Positions 50,718 through 60,081 of a stretch of 64,000 bases of DNA are shown piece after piece (within the stretch, counting starts at the first letter, position 1; the number at the start of each line of letters is the position of its first letter). A program made the translations under genes and the position numbers. The notes beneath the pieces were generated by a model. That model was not told where the DNA came from, did not search any database, and saw nothing but the letters and a program-made list of their open reading frames with translations. The DNA lies in assembly GCF_008801915.1 (NCBI RefSeq), contig NZ_VZOV01000012.1, positions 1 through 64,000 on the forward strand, in the 5' to 3' direction. Source of the stretch: Cupriavidus gilardii (lineage in GTDB: Bacteria; Pseudomonadota; Gammaproteobacteria; Burkholderiales; Burkholderiaceae).

Positions 50718-50986
50718 CAGCGAAGCCAGCACCACGCACCAAGCGCGTCGGTATTGGCGCGCGTCCGCCCGCGAATCCACAGGCCGAGGCGTGGATTCGC
50801 CAAGGCGACGCCGATGCGCTGAACAAAGGCGACCTCTACACGGCCCGCCTGACCCTCGACATCACGCCCGCGATGCGGGCGCACATCAAGGTTTCGGCTT
50901 TCACGCAAGGCGTGACCGTGGCCGACCTGCTGCGCGGCCTGCTGGAGCGGGAGTTTCCAGAACACCGCAGGGAGAACACCCCATGA
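50714..50986 (+). CDS. Small ParA-partner-like ICE protein (ribbon-helix-helix type)
   Basis: A 90-residue protein. The C-terminal 45 residues (LYTARLTLDITPAMRAHIKV, then FTQGVTVADLLRGLLEREF) fit a ribbon-helix-helix DNA-binding fold; the N-terminal part is basic and Pro-rich. Overlap with parA by four bases and with the DUF2840 gene by four bases shows one coupled operon. It probably binds the centromere-like site for ParA; this is inference. Confidence 0.8.
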   Translation: MTAKPAPRTKRVGIGARPPANPQAEAWIRQGDADALNKGDLYTARLTLDITPAMRAHIKVSAFTQGVTVADLLRGLLEREFPEHRRENTP

Positions 50987-51516
50987 CCGCATCCGCTTCG
51001 CCTGCCGCTGGCGCGGCCACGGCTGCGCTCGCAGCACCTTCCGGCCGGCCTGCCAGCGCGCCGCTGACGCGCGTGGCACTGGCCTACATCGAACTGCGCT
51101 TCAAGATCTACCTGCGCTTCGGTGAACCCGCGCGCACGCACCAGCTCGACCGCTGGCGGCGCTGCGCGGTGTTCCTGCCGGGCGCCATGTTGTGCCGTAT
51201 CCGCTGGCAGGCCAACGACTACGGCACCGTGCGCTGGCAGCTCATGGTCATGCAGGCTTGCACGCCGCTGGATGCGGCGCAGCGCATCCCTGGCGTGCAG
51301 CCGGGCGCGCGCCTGCTGCTGCACGCCGAGGGCGAAAACCATGTGCGCGGCGTGTTGGCACGCATCGACGCCATCGAGGCGCTGGGCATCGCGCCCGTCG
51401 CCGTCTCGCCCGCGTACTGGCGCACGCTTGCCAACCGACTCGCTGCGCGCCTGCCGCTGCCCGAATACACCGCCGAGCGGCACGCCGCATGGCTGATCGG
51501 GAAAGAACTGCCATGA
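50983..51516 (+). CDS. DUF2840 family protein
   Basis: A 177-residue protein of the DUF2840 family (LTRVALAYIELRFKIYLRFG, CAVFLPGAMLCRIRWQANDY, and the tail LPEYTAERHAAWLIGKELP). It always accompanies traF and parA in this ICE type; role unknown. It starts with ATGA overlap to the gene before and ends overlapping traF by four bases. Confidence 0.9.
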   Translation: MTASASPAAGAATAALAAPSGRPASAPLTRVALAYIELRFKIYLRFGEPARTHQLDRWRRCAVFLPGAMLCRIRWQANDYGTVRWQLMVMQACTPLDAAQRIPGVQPGARLLLHAEGENHVRGVLARIDAIEALGIAPVAVSPAYWRTLANRLAARLPLPEYTAERHAAWLIGKELP

Positions 51517-52109
51517 CCGCCGTTTCCACTGACGGCACCGCATCGCGTCCTCGCTCGCCCCGCGCACGTTGGCGCGCTCGCATCGTGCTGGCGGGCTTCG
51601 CCGCCGTCGGCCTTGCTGCGCTGGCCTGGGCGGCGTTCGTGCAGCCGCTGCCGCGCCTGATCTACAACCCGTCCGACAGCGTGCCGGTCGGCTGGTATCG
51701 CGTGCAGCCGCTTGACCATCGGGCCGCCTTGCTGCCACGTTCCTTGTCCGTGGGCAGCATCGTCCTGACCAGATTGCCTGCCGACGCTGCCGCGCTCGCC
51801 GCGCAGCGCGGCTACCTGCCATCGCACATCCCGCTGCTCAAACGTGTGGGCGCGGTCGCGCCGCAACACGTCTGCATCGTCGCCGGTCAGGTACGCATCG
51901 ACGGCGTGCCTGCGGCCGCCGCGCTGCCTGCCGATCGGCTGGGCCGACCGCTGCCATCCTGGCCGCATTGCCGGCCACTGGCCGAGGGCGAACTGTTCCT
52001 GTTGAGTGTCACCAATCCGGCGTCGTTCGACAGCCGCTATTTCGGGCCGGTCAGCGCATCCGCCGTGATCGGCGTCGCGCATCCGGTTTGGCTGGAGACA
52101 CGCCCATGA
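51513..52109 (+). CDS. traF: TraF-type S26 signal peptidase
   Basis: A 198-residue S26-family protease of the conjugation system. One N-terminal membrane segment (about residues 24-45) is followed by the catalytic Ser in YNPSDSVPVGWYRVQPLD and the Lys in PLLKRVGAVAPQHVC. In RP4, TraF processes and cyclises the TrbC pilin; a trbC gene is expected beyond the window. It ends 448 bp before the relaxase. Confidence 0.93.
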   Translation: MTAVSTDGTASRPRSPRARWRARIVLAGFAAVGLAALAWAAFVQPLPRLIYNPSDSVPVGWYRVQPLDHRAALLPRSLSVGSIVLTRLPADAAALAAQRGYLPSHIPLLKRVGAVAPQHVCIVAGQVRIDGVPAAAALPADRLGRPLPSWPHCRPLAEGELFLLSVTNPASFDSRYFGPVSASAVIGVAHPVWLETRP

Positions 52110-52557
52110 TGGCCGCCGATTTGCTGCACGTTGCCGTGCCTCTCATCGTGCCATCAGGCATGTCGTCCCGGTTGCTGCCGCCGTGTCGTCGCGCGTGCAG
52201 CGCGAGCGCATCCGCGCCGCGCTTCGCGCAACATCCGGCGCAGCCGTCCAACGTGCAGGCGTCTTGCCTTGAACACGCCCGGCCTGCGGCCATTGGCGCG
52301 TTCGCCGACGGGCTGGCTGCAAGCAGCACAGCGCCGCCGGGCCGCCGACACCCGGAACGACAGCGAAGGGCAAAGGCGGAAGGCAAGACAAAAGGGGGCG
52401 GCACCTGTCGGCCCGCAAAGCCAGTCTGCACGTGGGGGTGGCGCGGCACGGAGCGGTTTCGCCGCCGTGCCGCTTGGGGCGCGAGGCCCGCGCCGATGCA
52501 AGCATGTCCGCGTGCTTCGCACGCCCGGACACGCCATAGCTTGCAGGGAGCGCAGCC
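52110..52557. other. Region before the relaxase with candidate oriT
   Basis: No convincing gene in 448 bp. Two stem-loops stand out. GCGGCACGG (52443-52451) pairs with CCGTGCCGC (52465-52473). TGTCCGCGTGC (52505-52515) pairs with GCACGCCCGGACA (52519-52531) with a two-base bulge, and ATAGCTTGCA follows at 52536. An inverted repeat just before a short conserved sequence next to the relaxase gene is the plan of RP4-type oriT sites. Confidence 0.55.
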
Positions 52558-54540
52558 ATGACCAAACGCCGCGACGATGATTTCCGCGTCCGCCCCAGTG
52601 CACCGAAGAACCGGGGCCAGGGCTTCGTCTCCGAGGTGCTCAAGCAGGCGGGCAAGGCCAGCGGCGGCAAGTCCACGGTGCGCCGTCCTGGTGGCAGTGG
52701 CAAGGGCGCCGGCACCGGCCAGCGGCCCGGCTCGCGCCTGGGGCGCGGCCACACGGCGGCGCGCTTCGCGGGCGCGAAGCTCACGCCCATGTCGCGGCGC
52801 GTGACCATCAAGACGCTGCTGGTCAACCAGCAGCGGGCCAGTCCGCAGTCGCTCGCCAAGCACCTGCGCTACATCGAGCGCGACGGCGTGGGCCGCGATG
52901 GCGAGCCGGGCCAAGCCTACGGGCCGCAGACCGATGCCGCCGACCTCGACGCCTTCAGGGAACGCTGCGCTGACGACCGGCACCATTTCCGCTTCATCCT
53001 CTCGCCCGAGGATGGCGCCGAGCTGGAAGACCTGCGTACCTATACGCGGCACCTCATGGGCCGGATGGAAGCCGACCTAGGCACGCGCCTCGATTGGGTG
53101 GCCGTCAACCACTGGAACACCGACAACCCGCATACGCACATCGTCGTGCGCGGACGCGACGACACCGGCAAAGACCTCATCATCGCTGGCGACTACATCG
53201 CCGATGGCTTCCGCCATCGCGCCGCCGAACTGGCAACCGAATGGCTGGGGCCGCGCACCGAACTGGAGATCCAGCAGACCTTGCAGCGCGAGGTGGAGCA
53301 AGAGCGGTGGACTAGCCTCGACCGCACGTTGCAGCGCGAGGCCGGCGAGGATGGTCGGGTGCAGATCGAACGGTTCAACGAACCCCGGCTGCAACGCCAG
53401 CGCCTGCTGCTGATCGGCCGCCTGCAACGCTTGCAGCGCCTGGGCCTGGCCGACGAGATGCAGCCCGGCACCTGGGCCGTCCATGCCGACGCGGAAAAGA
53501 CCCTGCGCGCCCTGGGCGAGCGCGGCGACATCATCCGCACCATGCAGCGGGCCATGCGCGGCGAGACGCGCGAGTTGGAGGTGTTCGAGCCTGGGGACGA
53601 TGGCCGAGCCATCCTCGGGCGCGTGGCCGCCAAGGGCCTGGCCGACGAGCTGCGCGACCGGGGCTATCTGGTCATCGACGGGGTGGACGGCAAGGCCCAC
53701 TATGTCGCGCTCAACGCCCGCGACGAACTGGCGAACTATCCGGCCGGCGCCGTGGTGGAGGTGAAGGGATCGGCCGACGTGCGCGCGGCCGACCGCAACA
53801 TCGCTGCGCTGGCAAGCGGTGGCCTGTACCGCACCGATCATCACCTTGCCGTGGTGCAAGGTCAGGCCGTTCCTGGCCGCGATCCGCAAGAGGTTGTAGC
53901 CGCCCACGTTCGACGGCTGGAAGCCCTGCGCCGCGCCGGCGTCGTGGAGCGCGTGGCCGAAGGGCTATGGAAGGTGCCGGACGACCTGCCCGAGCGTGGT
54001 CGCCAGTACGACGCGCAGCGCCTGGGCGGCGTGGCAGTGGAGCTGAAATCGCACCTGCCCATCGAGCGACAGGCGCGCGTGATCGGGGCCACCTGGCTCG
54101 ACCAGCAGTTGATCGGTGGTGGTTCGGGCCTGGGCGATCTGGGCTTTGGCGGCGAAGCCAAGCAGGCGATGCAGCAGCGCGCCGATTTCCTGGCCGAACA
54201 GGGTTTGGCCGAGCGGCGCGGGCAGCGCGTGATCTTGGCGCGCAACCTGCTGGGCACGTTACGCAACCGGGAACTGGCGCAGGCCGCCAAGGACATTGCC
54301 GTCGAAACTGGTCTGGAGCATCGCCCGGTAGCCGATGCGCAGCGCGTGGCCGGCATCTATCGGCGCAGCGTGATGCTCGCCAGTGGGCGCTACGCCATGC
54401 TTGATGACGGCCTGGGGTTCAGCCTGGTGCCGTGGAAGCCGGTGATAGAGCAGCGACTGGGGCAGCAGATCGCGGCGACTATGCGCGGCGGCGTTGTGTC
54501 GTGGGATGTGGTGCGGGGACGTGGGATGTCGATCGGCTGA
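52558..54540 (+). CDS. rlxS: VirD2/MobA-like relaxase with DUF3363
   Basis: A 660-residue conjugative relaxase that should nick oriT and pilot the strand. Visible are a basic Gly-rich N terminus, the relaxase domain (about residues 80-240) with the metal-binding histidines in VNHWNTDNPHTHIVVRGR (His185, His192, His194), and a long C-terminal DUF3363 helical region. The catalytic Tyr is probably in the segment KHLRYIERDGVGRDG near residue 105. It is the last backbone gene before the cargo; traR/traG/trb genes would follow beyond it. Confidence 0.93.
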   Translation: MTKRRDDDFRVRPSAPKNRGQGFVSEVLKQAGKASGGKSTVRRPGGSGKGAGTGQRPGSRLGRGHTAARFAGAKLTPMSRRVTIKTLLVNQQRASPQSLAKHLRYIERDGVGRDGEPGQAYGPQTDAADLDAFRERCADDRHHFRFILSPEDGAELEDLRTYTRHLMGRMEADLGTRLDWVAVNHWNTDNPHTHIVVRGRDDTGKDLIIAGDYIADGFRHRAAELATEWLGPRTELEIQQTLQREVEQERWTSLDRTLQREAGEDGRVQIERFNEPRLQRQRLLLIGRLQRLQRLGLADEMQPGTWAVHADAEKTLRALGERGDIIRTMQRAMRGETRELEVFEPGDDGRAILGRVAAKGLADELRDRGYLVIDGVDGKAHYVALNARDELANYPAGAVVEVKGSADVRAADRNIAALASGGLYRTDHHLAVVQGQAVPGRDPQEVVAAHVRRLEALRRAGVVERVAEGLWKVPDDLPERGRQYDAQRLGGVAVELKSHLPIERQARVIGATWLDQQLIGGGSGLGDLGFGGEAKQAMQQRADFLAEQGLAERRGQRVILARNLLGTLRNRELAQAAKDIAVETGLEHRPVADAQRVAGIYRRSVMLASGRYAMLDDGLGFSLVPWKPVIEQRLGQQIAATMRGGVVSWDVVRGRGMSIG

Positions 54541-54640
54541 AACCACCTCAAGAGAAAGTTCATCACGACGTCTCCGTGGCATATCGTCAGGCAGTGCTGT
54601 CGGCACACTTCGTGGTCGGCACAGGGCTCGCGCGCCTGAC

Positions 54641-57013
54641 TCACGGGCTCAGTAAATCACCTGGTTTGCCGGTGCCATCAAGAGCTGCGCGCTGCGCATG
54701 GTCGAGCAGTGCTTCACGATTCCAGCCGGCCACGGTCGCTGCGGCATCCACCGCATGCGCCCAGGTGCAGCGGTTGGCGAACAGCATGCCGGCAACATCG
54801 AAGGTACCGCCGCGGCTGATGTAGCCGAGGGCGTGCGTCCTGGCGGGGCCGCTGTCGATGCGGCGCAGGATGCCGAGCATGGGTTCGGGGCGGGTGTGAG
54901 TGAGGATCACGCGCGGCAGGCCCGGCGGGAACAGTGCGTTGACAGTGGCGTCGTCATCGACGAATTCGGCTTCCATGGCGTCGCGCGGGATGCGCAGGCG
55001 GCCGGGTTCCAGGATGACGGTGACGCAGGCGCACCTGTCTAGCTCGGCAAGGTGCTGCTGCGCCTTGATGGCCTCGTCGAGCTGGTAGGCGCCCAGCGCG
55101 ATGAGCTGCACCTCAGCCTTGGCAGGGTCGCCGATCAGATGGGCGGCACCGTCACGGATCAGGCGTTGCGCCGATTCGGCGTCGAAGCGGTTTTCCACGT
55201 CGCGCTTGGAGACGATCAGGCAGGCCAGTTGGCCGCGTCCGGCATAGACGTCGCGCAGCGCAGCGGCGGCGGTGTTGCCATCCACCGGGAACAGTACGCG
55301 CGAGGTGTCCGACATCTCGCCCAGCAGGGCTTCGCCGATGGTCGGGTCTTGATGCGACTGTTCGTTCTTGGCGTTTTCCCAGGTGTGCGAGGTGACGATG
55401 AGCGGCACCGACCGCCAGCCGGCTGGTCGGCCGACCTGACGCTGGTGGCGGGCGAAGATTATTTCCTGCCGCATCAGGCCGAGCATCTTCACGGCGAACG
55501 CTTCGTAGCTGACGATCAGGTTCAGCCCGCCCTTGTTGCCGAGTGCGGCGGCGGCCACAGCTTCTTCGTTGAGCGCGGTGATGATGGCGCCGTGCAGGTC
55601 CTCGGGCACGCCGGGTTCGGGCTCGTTGACGCGGTGCTTGAGCAGCGCCAGCGTGCTGCCCATCTTGTTGCTGGCCAATTCGTCAGGGTTGCCGATGCGC
55701 ATGCGCATCTCAGGATTGGCCTTGGCGAATTCTACGAACCACTGGTCCAGCGCCGTCATCGCACTGCCTTTGCTGCCAGGTGTTTCCCAGCACGGTTCGG
55801 GCAGCTTGGGCGCGGCGGGATGGCGGTGCGCCATCGGATGCGCGCTTTCCAGCGGACGTTGCTGGGTGGCGTGGGTCGCGAAGGCGGCGAGCGCGGCGTC
55901 GAGTTCGGCCGGCGCAACGAACAGCGCAGCCGCGCTTTCGTTGAACAGCTCACGCATGGCGGCATCGGTGTGAGGGTTGCCGCCCAGCGGCAGGTTGTGC
56001 GCGACGTTGCTTCCTGCGCCGGGGAAGCCGAAGCCCTTCTCGGTATCGGCGATCACGTAGGGCAGAGGCGCCGGATAGCGGCGATCCGGATCGGCGGCGA
56101 AGGCGCGCAGTGCGTCCTCGGATTCGATGATCGCCCAAGCGATTGCGGCCGGGTCGCGGCCATCGACGATCACCGGCTCGAAGCCGTTGTGACGCACGTC
56201 TTCGGCCAGCCATTGCGCACCGCCCTCCTGCATGATCTGGGTGCGCTGCTCGATGCGGCGGCCGTTGAGGATCATCACCGGCACGGCGAAGCCGCTGTCC
56301 TGCGCGCGCCACCAGCGCGGCGCCCAGTCCGGGCCGCGCTGTTCCTCGAAGGCACCATCGCTGAGAAAGGCGACCAGCGATTCGCCAGGCAGCGGCATGT
56401 GGATGTATTGCAGTTCGGCAAAGCCGAGATAACCGCCTTCGGAAACGGCCCCGGCGGTGTTGGGGCCGGCATGGCTGCCCAGCGGTACCGCCGGCAGGCC
56501 CTGCGCATCGATGGCGTAGGAATAGAAATCGGCGCACAGGCGCGACAGGCCTTCCTCGCTGCGGTCGTAGCGACCCCGCTGCGCGGGCGAGACGTCGCCG
56601 GTCAGCGCATTGACGGCTTCGATGGCGGCGACGCAATGGCCTTGGCCCATGATCCAGCCGCGCGTGCTACCGGTGAGCGCGTTGGCGAGCAGGTAGCCGA
56701 CGAAGGCCAGCACCATGTTCAGTGAGCCGCCGGTGTGGCCTTCGGGCGTTGGCTTGAAGTCCTCGGCTGACAGCACCGCGCCGGAAAGATCGATGCGGCG
56801 CGCATAGGTCATGTGCGCGACCACGTTCATGGCCACGCAGCCCAGGCGGTCGGCGGCGGCAAGCAGGGTGTAGGCCGTTGCTTCGTCTGCAACGCGGCCG
56901 TCAGCGATCAAGCGAGCCACCAGCGCCTCGACACGTGCGGCGGTCTCGTCGCGATGGACGATGGGGCCGTGGCCGGTCAGCCAGCGCTGGCGGAGGGTGG
57001 AAGCGGTGGTCAT
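54641..57013 (-). CDS. xfp: Phosphoketolase (xylulose-5-P/fructose-6-P)
   Basis: A 790-residue thiamine-diphosphate enzyme that splits xylulose-5-P or fructose-6-P into acetyl phosphate and a shorter sugar phosphate. Family motifs are present: TPEGHTGGSLNMVLAF, GQGHCVAAIEAVNALTGD, GGYLGFAELQYIHMPLPGES with the ThDP-binding region, and SHTWENAKNEQSHQDPT. Length is standard. It is the last gene of the leftward operon, 83 bp behind ackA, which uses its product. No terminator was found in the 100 bp between it and the convergent relaxase. Confidence 0.96.
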   Translation of the reverse strand: MTTASTLRQRWLTGHGPIVHRDETAARVEALVARLIADGRVADEATAYTLLAAADRLGCVAMNVVAHMTYARRIDLSGAVLSAEDFKPTPEGHTGGSLNMVLAFVGYLLANALTGSTRGWIMGQGHCVAAIEAVNALTGDVSPAQRGRYDRSEEGLSRLCADFYSYAIDAQGLPAVPLGSHAGPNTAGAVSEGGYLGFAELQYIHMPLPGESLVAFLSDGAFEEQRGPDWAPRWWRAQDSGFAVPVMILNGRRIEQRTQIMQEGGAQWLAEDVRHNGFEPVIVDGRDPAAIAWAIIESEDALRAFAADPDRRYPAPLPYVIADTEKGFGFPGAGSNVAHNLPLGGNPHTDAAMRELFNESAAALFVAPAELDAALAAFATHATQQRPLESAHPMAHRHPAAPKLPEPCWETPGSKGSAMTALDQWFVEFAKANPEMRMRIGNPDELASNKMGSTLALLKHRVNEPEPGVPEDLHGAIITALNEEAVAAAALGNKGGLNLIVSYEAFAVKMLGLMRQEIIFARHQRQVGRPAGWRSVPLIVTSHTWENAKNEQSHQDPTIGEALLGEMSDTSRVLFPVDGNTAAAALRDVYAGRGQLACLIVSKRDVENRFDAESAQRLIRDGAAHLIGDPAKAEVQLIALGAYQLDEAIKAQQHLAELDRCACVTVILEPGRLRIPRDAMEAEFVDDDATVNALFPPGLPRVILTHTRPEPMLGILRRIDSGPARTHALGYISRGGTFDVAGMLFANRCTWAHAVDAAATVAGWNREALLDHAQRAALDGTGKPGDLLSP

Positions 57014-57096
57014 GTGATTTTCCTTCTTTGGTGCCGACGAATCCCTATGTGGCTACAGAGTCCGTTGAGCTGAGCGCGCTCGGCCTGACTGGGACA

Positions 57097-58305
57097 TCAC
57101 GCAGCGGTCATCAATTCCTGCGTATAGCGTGCTGCGACCCATTCCTCGTTGGTAGGCTCCACCGCGACCAGTACCCGGCTGTCGGTGGTGGAGATGACTG
57201 GGGCATCAATGGCGTTGGCATCCGTATCCAGTTTGATGTCGAGAAAGGCCAGGTCGCGGCAGACGCGCTCGCGCACGAAGGCGTTGTGCTCACCGACGCC
57301 GGCAGTGAACACGAACAGATCCAGGCCGCCAAGGACTGCGACCAGCGCGCCAATCTCGCGCACGATGCGGCGCACGTAGAGCGCTAACGCGATGCGGGCT
57401 CGTTCGCCGGCTTCGCCAGGATCAGCCTCGTGCATCACCACGACGCGCGGTTCGGCCGAAATTCCGGAAACACCGAGCAGGCCGGACTGGTTGTAAAGCG
57501 TGCGGCCCACTTCTTCCAGCGAGAGTTTTTCGATCTCCATCAGGTAGATCAAGGCACCCGGATCGAGCGAACCTGTGCGGGTGCCCATCATCAGGCCGTC
57601 GAGTGCGGAAAAGCCCATCGTGGTGGCGACGCTTTGCAGGTTCTGCATCGCGCACAGGCTGGCCCCGCTGCCGAGATGCGCGACGAGGGTGCGGCCGCGT
57701 GCCAGATCGCCGTGGCGCTCGGGGAGAACGTGGCTCATGTAGTCGTACGAAAGGCCGTGGAAGCCGTAACGGCGCAGACCGCGTTCCCAGGCCGAGTACG
57801 GCAGCGGCAGGATCTGCTCCACCTTTGGCACCGTGCGGTGAAAGGCTGTATCGAAGCACGCTACCTGAACAATTCCGGGCCACTGCTCGAACAGCAAACT
57901 CATGGCCTTCAGAGGAAAGGGTTGGTGCAGCGGCGCCAAAGGAATCAAGGCCCGCAGCTCCGCGATGGTGCCAGCGGTCACCAGGGTTGGCTCGAAGTAC
58001 CTGCTGCCGCCATGAACGACACGATGCGCGATGGCCACAATGCGGCGGCCATCGAGTCGGGCCACGATGCGCGCTTGAATCAACGCCAGAGCGGCGGTGT
58101 GAGGGTGTTCGTGATCCAGATGGATGCGCTGCTGTGCAGTGCCACTGTCGCTGTATTCAGGCACAAGCCCAGTAATCCCTTGCACCTTGCCGTGCCAGAA
58201 CGGCTTGCGCGGCAACGGGCGCGCCTGTGCATCGAACAAGGCGAACTTGATGCTTGAGGAGCCGCAATTGAGTACCAGGATGAGGCTCGGCTGTGAGTTG
58301 CTCAT
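57097..58305 (-). CDS. ackA: Acetate kinase
   Basis: Transfers phosphate from acetyl phosphate to ADP, giving ATP and acetate. The 402-residue protein has the ASKHA motifs LVLNCGSSSIKFALFDAQAR, RVVHGG, FDTAFHRTVP, YGFHGLSYDYM and VFTAGVGEHNAFVRERV. With xfp it forms a short bypass that makes ATP from pentose or hexose phosphates without pyruvate. Located 54 bp after the cytochrome c' gene in the same direction. Confidence 0.97.
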   Translation of the reverse strand: MSNSQPSLILVLNCGSSSIKFALFDAQARPLPRKPFWHGKVQGITGLVPEYSDSGTAQQRIHLDHEHPHTAALALIQARIVARLDGRRIVAIAHRVVHGGSRYFEPTLVTAGTIAELRALIPLAPLHQPFPLKAMSLLFEQWPGIVQVACFDTAFHRTVPKVEQILPLPYSAWERGLRRYGFHGLSYDYMSHVLPERHGDLARGRTLVAHLGSGASLCAMQNLQSVATTMGFSALDGLMMGTRTGSLDPGALIYLMEIEKLSLEEVGRTLYNQSGLLGVSGISAEPRVVVMHEADPGEAGERARIALALYVRRIVREIGALVAVLGGLDLFVFTAGVGEHNAFVRERVCRDLAFLDIKLDTDANAIDAPVISTTDSRVLVAVEPTNEEWVAARYTQELMTAA

Positions 58306-58359
58306 CGTGACGCTCCCAATCGTGATGTCCCATACAAACCGGTCTGGGACAAATGCGTG

Positions 58360-58833
58360 TCAGCGACTCTCATAAAATTGCTTCATGAACGATTGTCGGA
58401 AGCTTTGGTGGCAAGCGAGGCAGCTTTGTTGCGTCTTGGAGAATGCCGCGATCACGGCCTGGCCGTCACCGCGTTTGGCGGCATCCCCCATGGAGCTCGC
58501 AGCGTCATGGACCTGTCCATCGAAACCCCGAAACTTGCCGGCGTCCGAGCCAAGCCAGCCAAGAATGCGCATCTTTTCGCCCAGGGGCGGTTCGGCATGC
58601 TTGGCAATTTTTGGCGCCAACTCGGCGACCAACGTCCATTCCTCCTTGGAAATCGCGCCGGTGACGGCTTGCATGTCACGGCCAAGCTTCTCCATGACGC
58701 TGCGAAGCGCCATCGGCTTTGCGGCCTCGGCGGACTGCGCACCAAGCCCCGTGGCGGCGGTAGCCAAGGCTACTGATAAGGCGATCGTCAAAAGCTGTCG
58801 ATGGTTCAAGAGGTGACTCACGAGGTTCTCCAT
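58360..58833 (-). CDS. Cytochrome c' family periplasmic haem protein
   Basis: A 157-residue protein with a signal peptide (cut near SAEA), a four-helix-bundle body and the haem motif CLACH (138-142) near the C terminus, as in cytochrome c' and c-556. Such proteins bind NO or carry electrons. ATG 58833 is preferred, giving a normal signal peptide, though no clear ribosome site is seen; the frame extends 12 codons upstream. Confidence 0.9.
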   Translation of the reverse strand: MENLVSHLLNHRQLLTIALSVALATAATGLGAQSAEAAKPMALRSVMEKLGRDMQAVTGAISKEEWTLVAELAPKIAKHAEPPLGEKMRILGWLGSDAGKFRGFDGQVHDAASSMGDAAKRGDGQAVIAAFSKTQQSCLACHQSFRQSFMKQFYESR

Positions 58834-58881
58834 TGAGGTTGTTGGTGAATGCTTCGCAGACGAGCGCATGACTTCGGGCTT

Positions 58882-60081
58882 TCAAAATTCCATGCTCAGC
58901 GCAATCGATCCGAAGGCGTGATGGCCGATCTGCTGGTCGAACTCGCGGGTTCTCCAGACGCGCATCACGGCAAGCCGCACGCCATGCCCGGCAACAATCC
59001 ATTGGCTGCTGATGCCAATGGCTGCCTGAGCGACCCAGGGTCGTCGACTGACGTGGTGGCTGTGCCGAAACAGATTCCCGTCGAGCGAGAAGTCCCAGGC
59101 AACGGCTTTGGCCTCCAGGTTCAGGAATGCATGCGCTCCGGGTTTGGGCGCGCGCGCCGATTGCGGCTCGGTCCTGCGCAGGTCGGAAACGCCCGAGGGC
59201 GGGCGGTTCTCAGCGCCGGGTCGAATCGGATAGCTACCGAAATCGTTCGGAATGTTCCAGCCCGCACGCAATTCCACGCCGGTACTGGCTGCGGTTTCAA
59301 TGTTTCCGATCCGCAGGGCATAGCTGCCGATCACGTCGCCGCTCCATCCCGGCCGGACGGCACCCTCCGTGTACGACTTGAACTTGCGCTCCATGGCCAT
59401 CTGGAACGCGGGTTCGTTGCGCAACTGGTTGTCCCAGCCGCGAAAGCGATCGATGCCCCGCACCCGATGCACCAGATCCTGTGATTGCTCCGCCAACGAC
59501 CAAGGGCCAATCACGCCCAGGGTCAGTTCGCGCACGTCAAGCATTTCGTAGCTGGCGGCCTGTGGTTGGACGCGGCGATTCCATGCCAAGCCCAGGTACA
59601 GCAGGCCGGCGTACGGGCGATCGTCGGAAATCAGATCGGTGCGCGTCTTGTCCTCGGGCGTGTACATGGACTGGCCGAAGCGCACGACGATGTTTTGCGA
59701 TGCCGACCGGGCTCCAGAGTCCCGCCAGAACTCGGGATCAGCCCAGCCGATGAAGCGGGTATACCAGGCAATCGGTTGGGGCAGACATTCCGGGCGGAGC
59801 GCGCCTTGCAGATCGCGCGAAACCACGCTCAACGCCACGCCATTGGTGTAGTTGCGGTCGGTACCGGTGAACAAATCGTTCTCCAGGCGCAGGGTGCCTC
59901 CTCTCCAGTGCAGGGACTGCTCTGGCAGGCAGCGGGAAGAATCAGCTGAGGGTGTGAGTTCCGTGCCATGGGCGGCAACCGGACCGAGCACCGCGCAGGC
60001 AACCATCAGCGTGACACTGCGCACCGGCCGCCGCGCATTGGCCTTGGGCAGGCGCGCGTGACGGCTGCCGATGCGCATCAT
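58882..60081 (-). CDS. LpxR-family outer-membrane lipid A deacylase-like protein (DUF2219)
   Basis: A 399-residue outer-membrane protein. After a signal peptide (cut near AAHG) comes the family hallmark RLENDLFTGTDRNYTNGVAL with the Asn/Asp active-site region, then DDRPYAGLLYLGLAW and alternating beta strands ending in Phe. LpxR removes the 3'-acyloxyacyl chain of lipid A; whether this one does is inferred. Start ATG 60081 overlaps the LOG gene stop by four bases. Confidence 0.88.
   Translation of the reverse strand: MMRIGSRHARLPKANARRPVRSVTLMVACAVLGPVAAHGTELTPSADSSRCLPEQSLHWRGGTLRLENDLFTGTDRNYTNGVALSVVSRDLQGALRPECLPQPIAWYTRFIGWADPEFWRDSGARSASQNIVVRFGQSMYTPEDKTRTDLISDDRPYAGLLYLGLAWNRRVQPQAASYEMLDVRELTLGVIGPWSLAEQSQDLVHRVRGIDRFRGWDNQLRNEPAFQMAMERKFKSYTEGAVRPGWSGDVIGSYALRIGNIETAASTGVELRAGWNIPNDFGSYPIRPGAENRPPSGVSDLRRTEPQSARAPKPGAHAFLNLEAKAVAWDFSLDGNLFRHSHHVSRRPWVAQAAIGISSQWIVAGHGVRLAVMRVWRTREFDQQIGHHAFGSIALSMEF

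Noticed and set aside
52131..52580. 149-codon plus-strand frame and a second overlapping frame between traF and the relaxase
   Set aside because: Several frames are open together, there is no ribosome site or recognisable motif, and the stretch carries oriT-like hairpins.
55052..56725. 557-codon plus-strand open frame over phosphoketolase
   Set aside because: Antisense shadow of xfp, whose motifs are complete.
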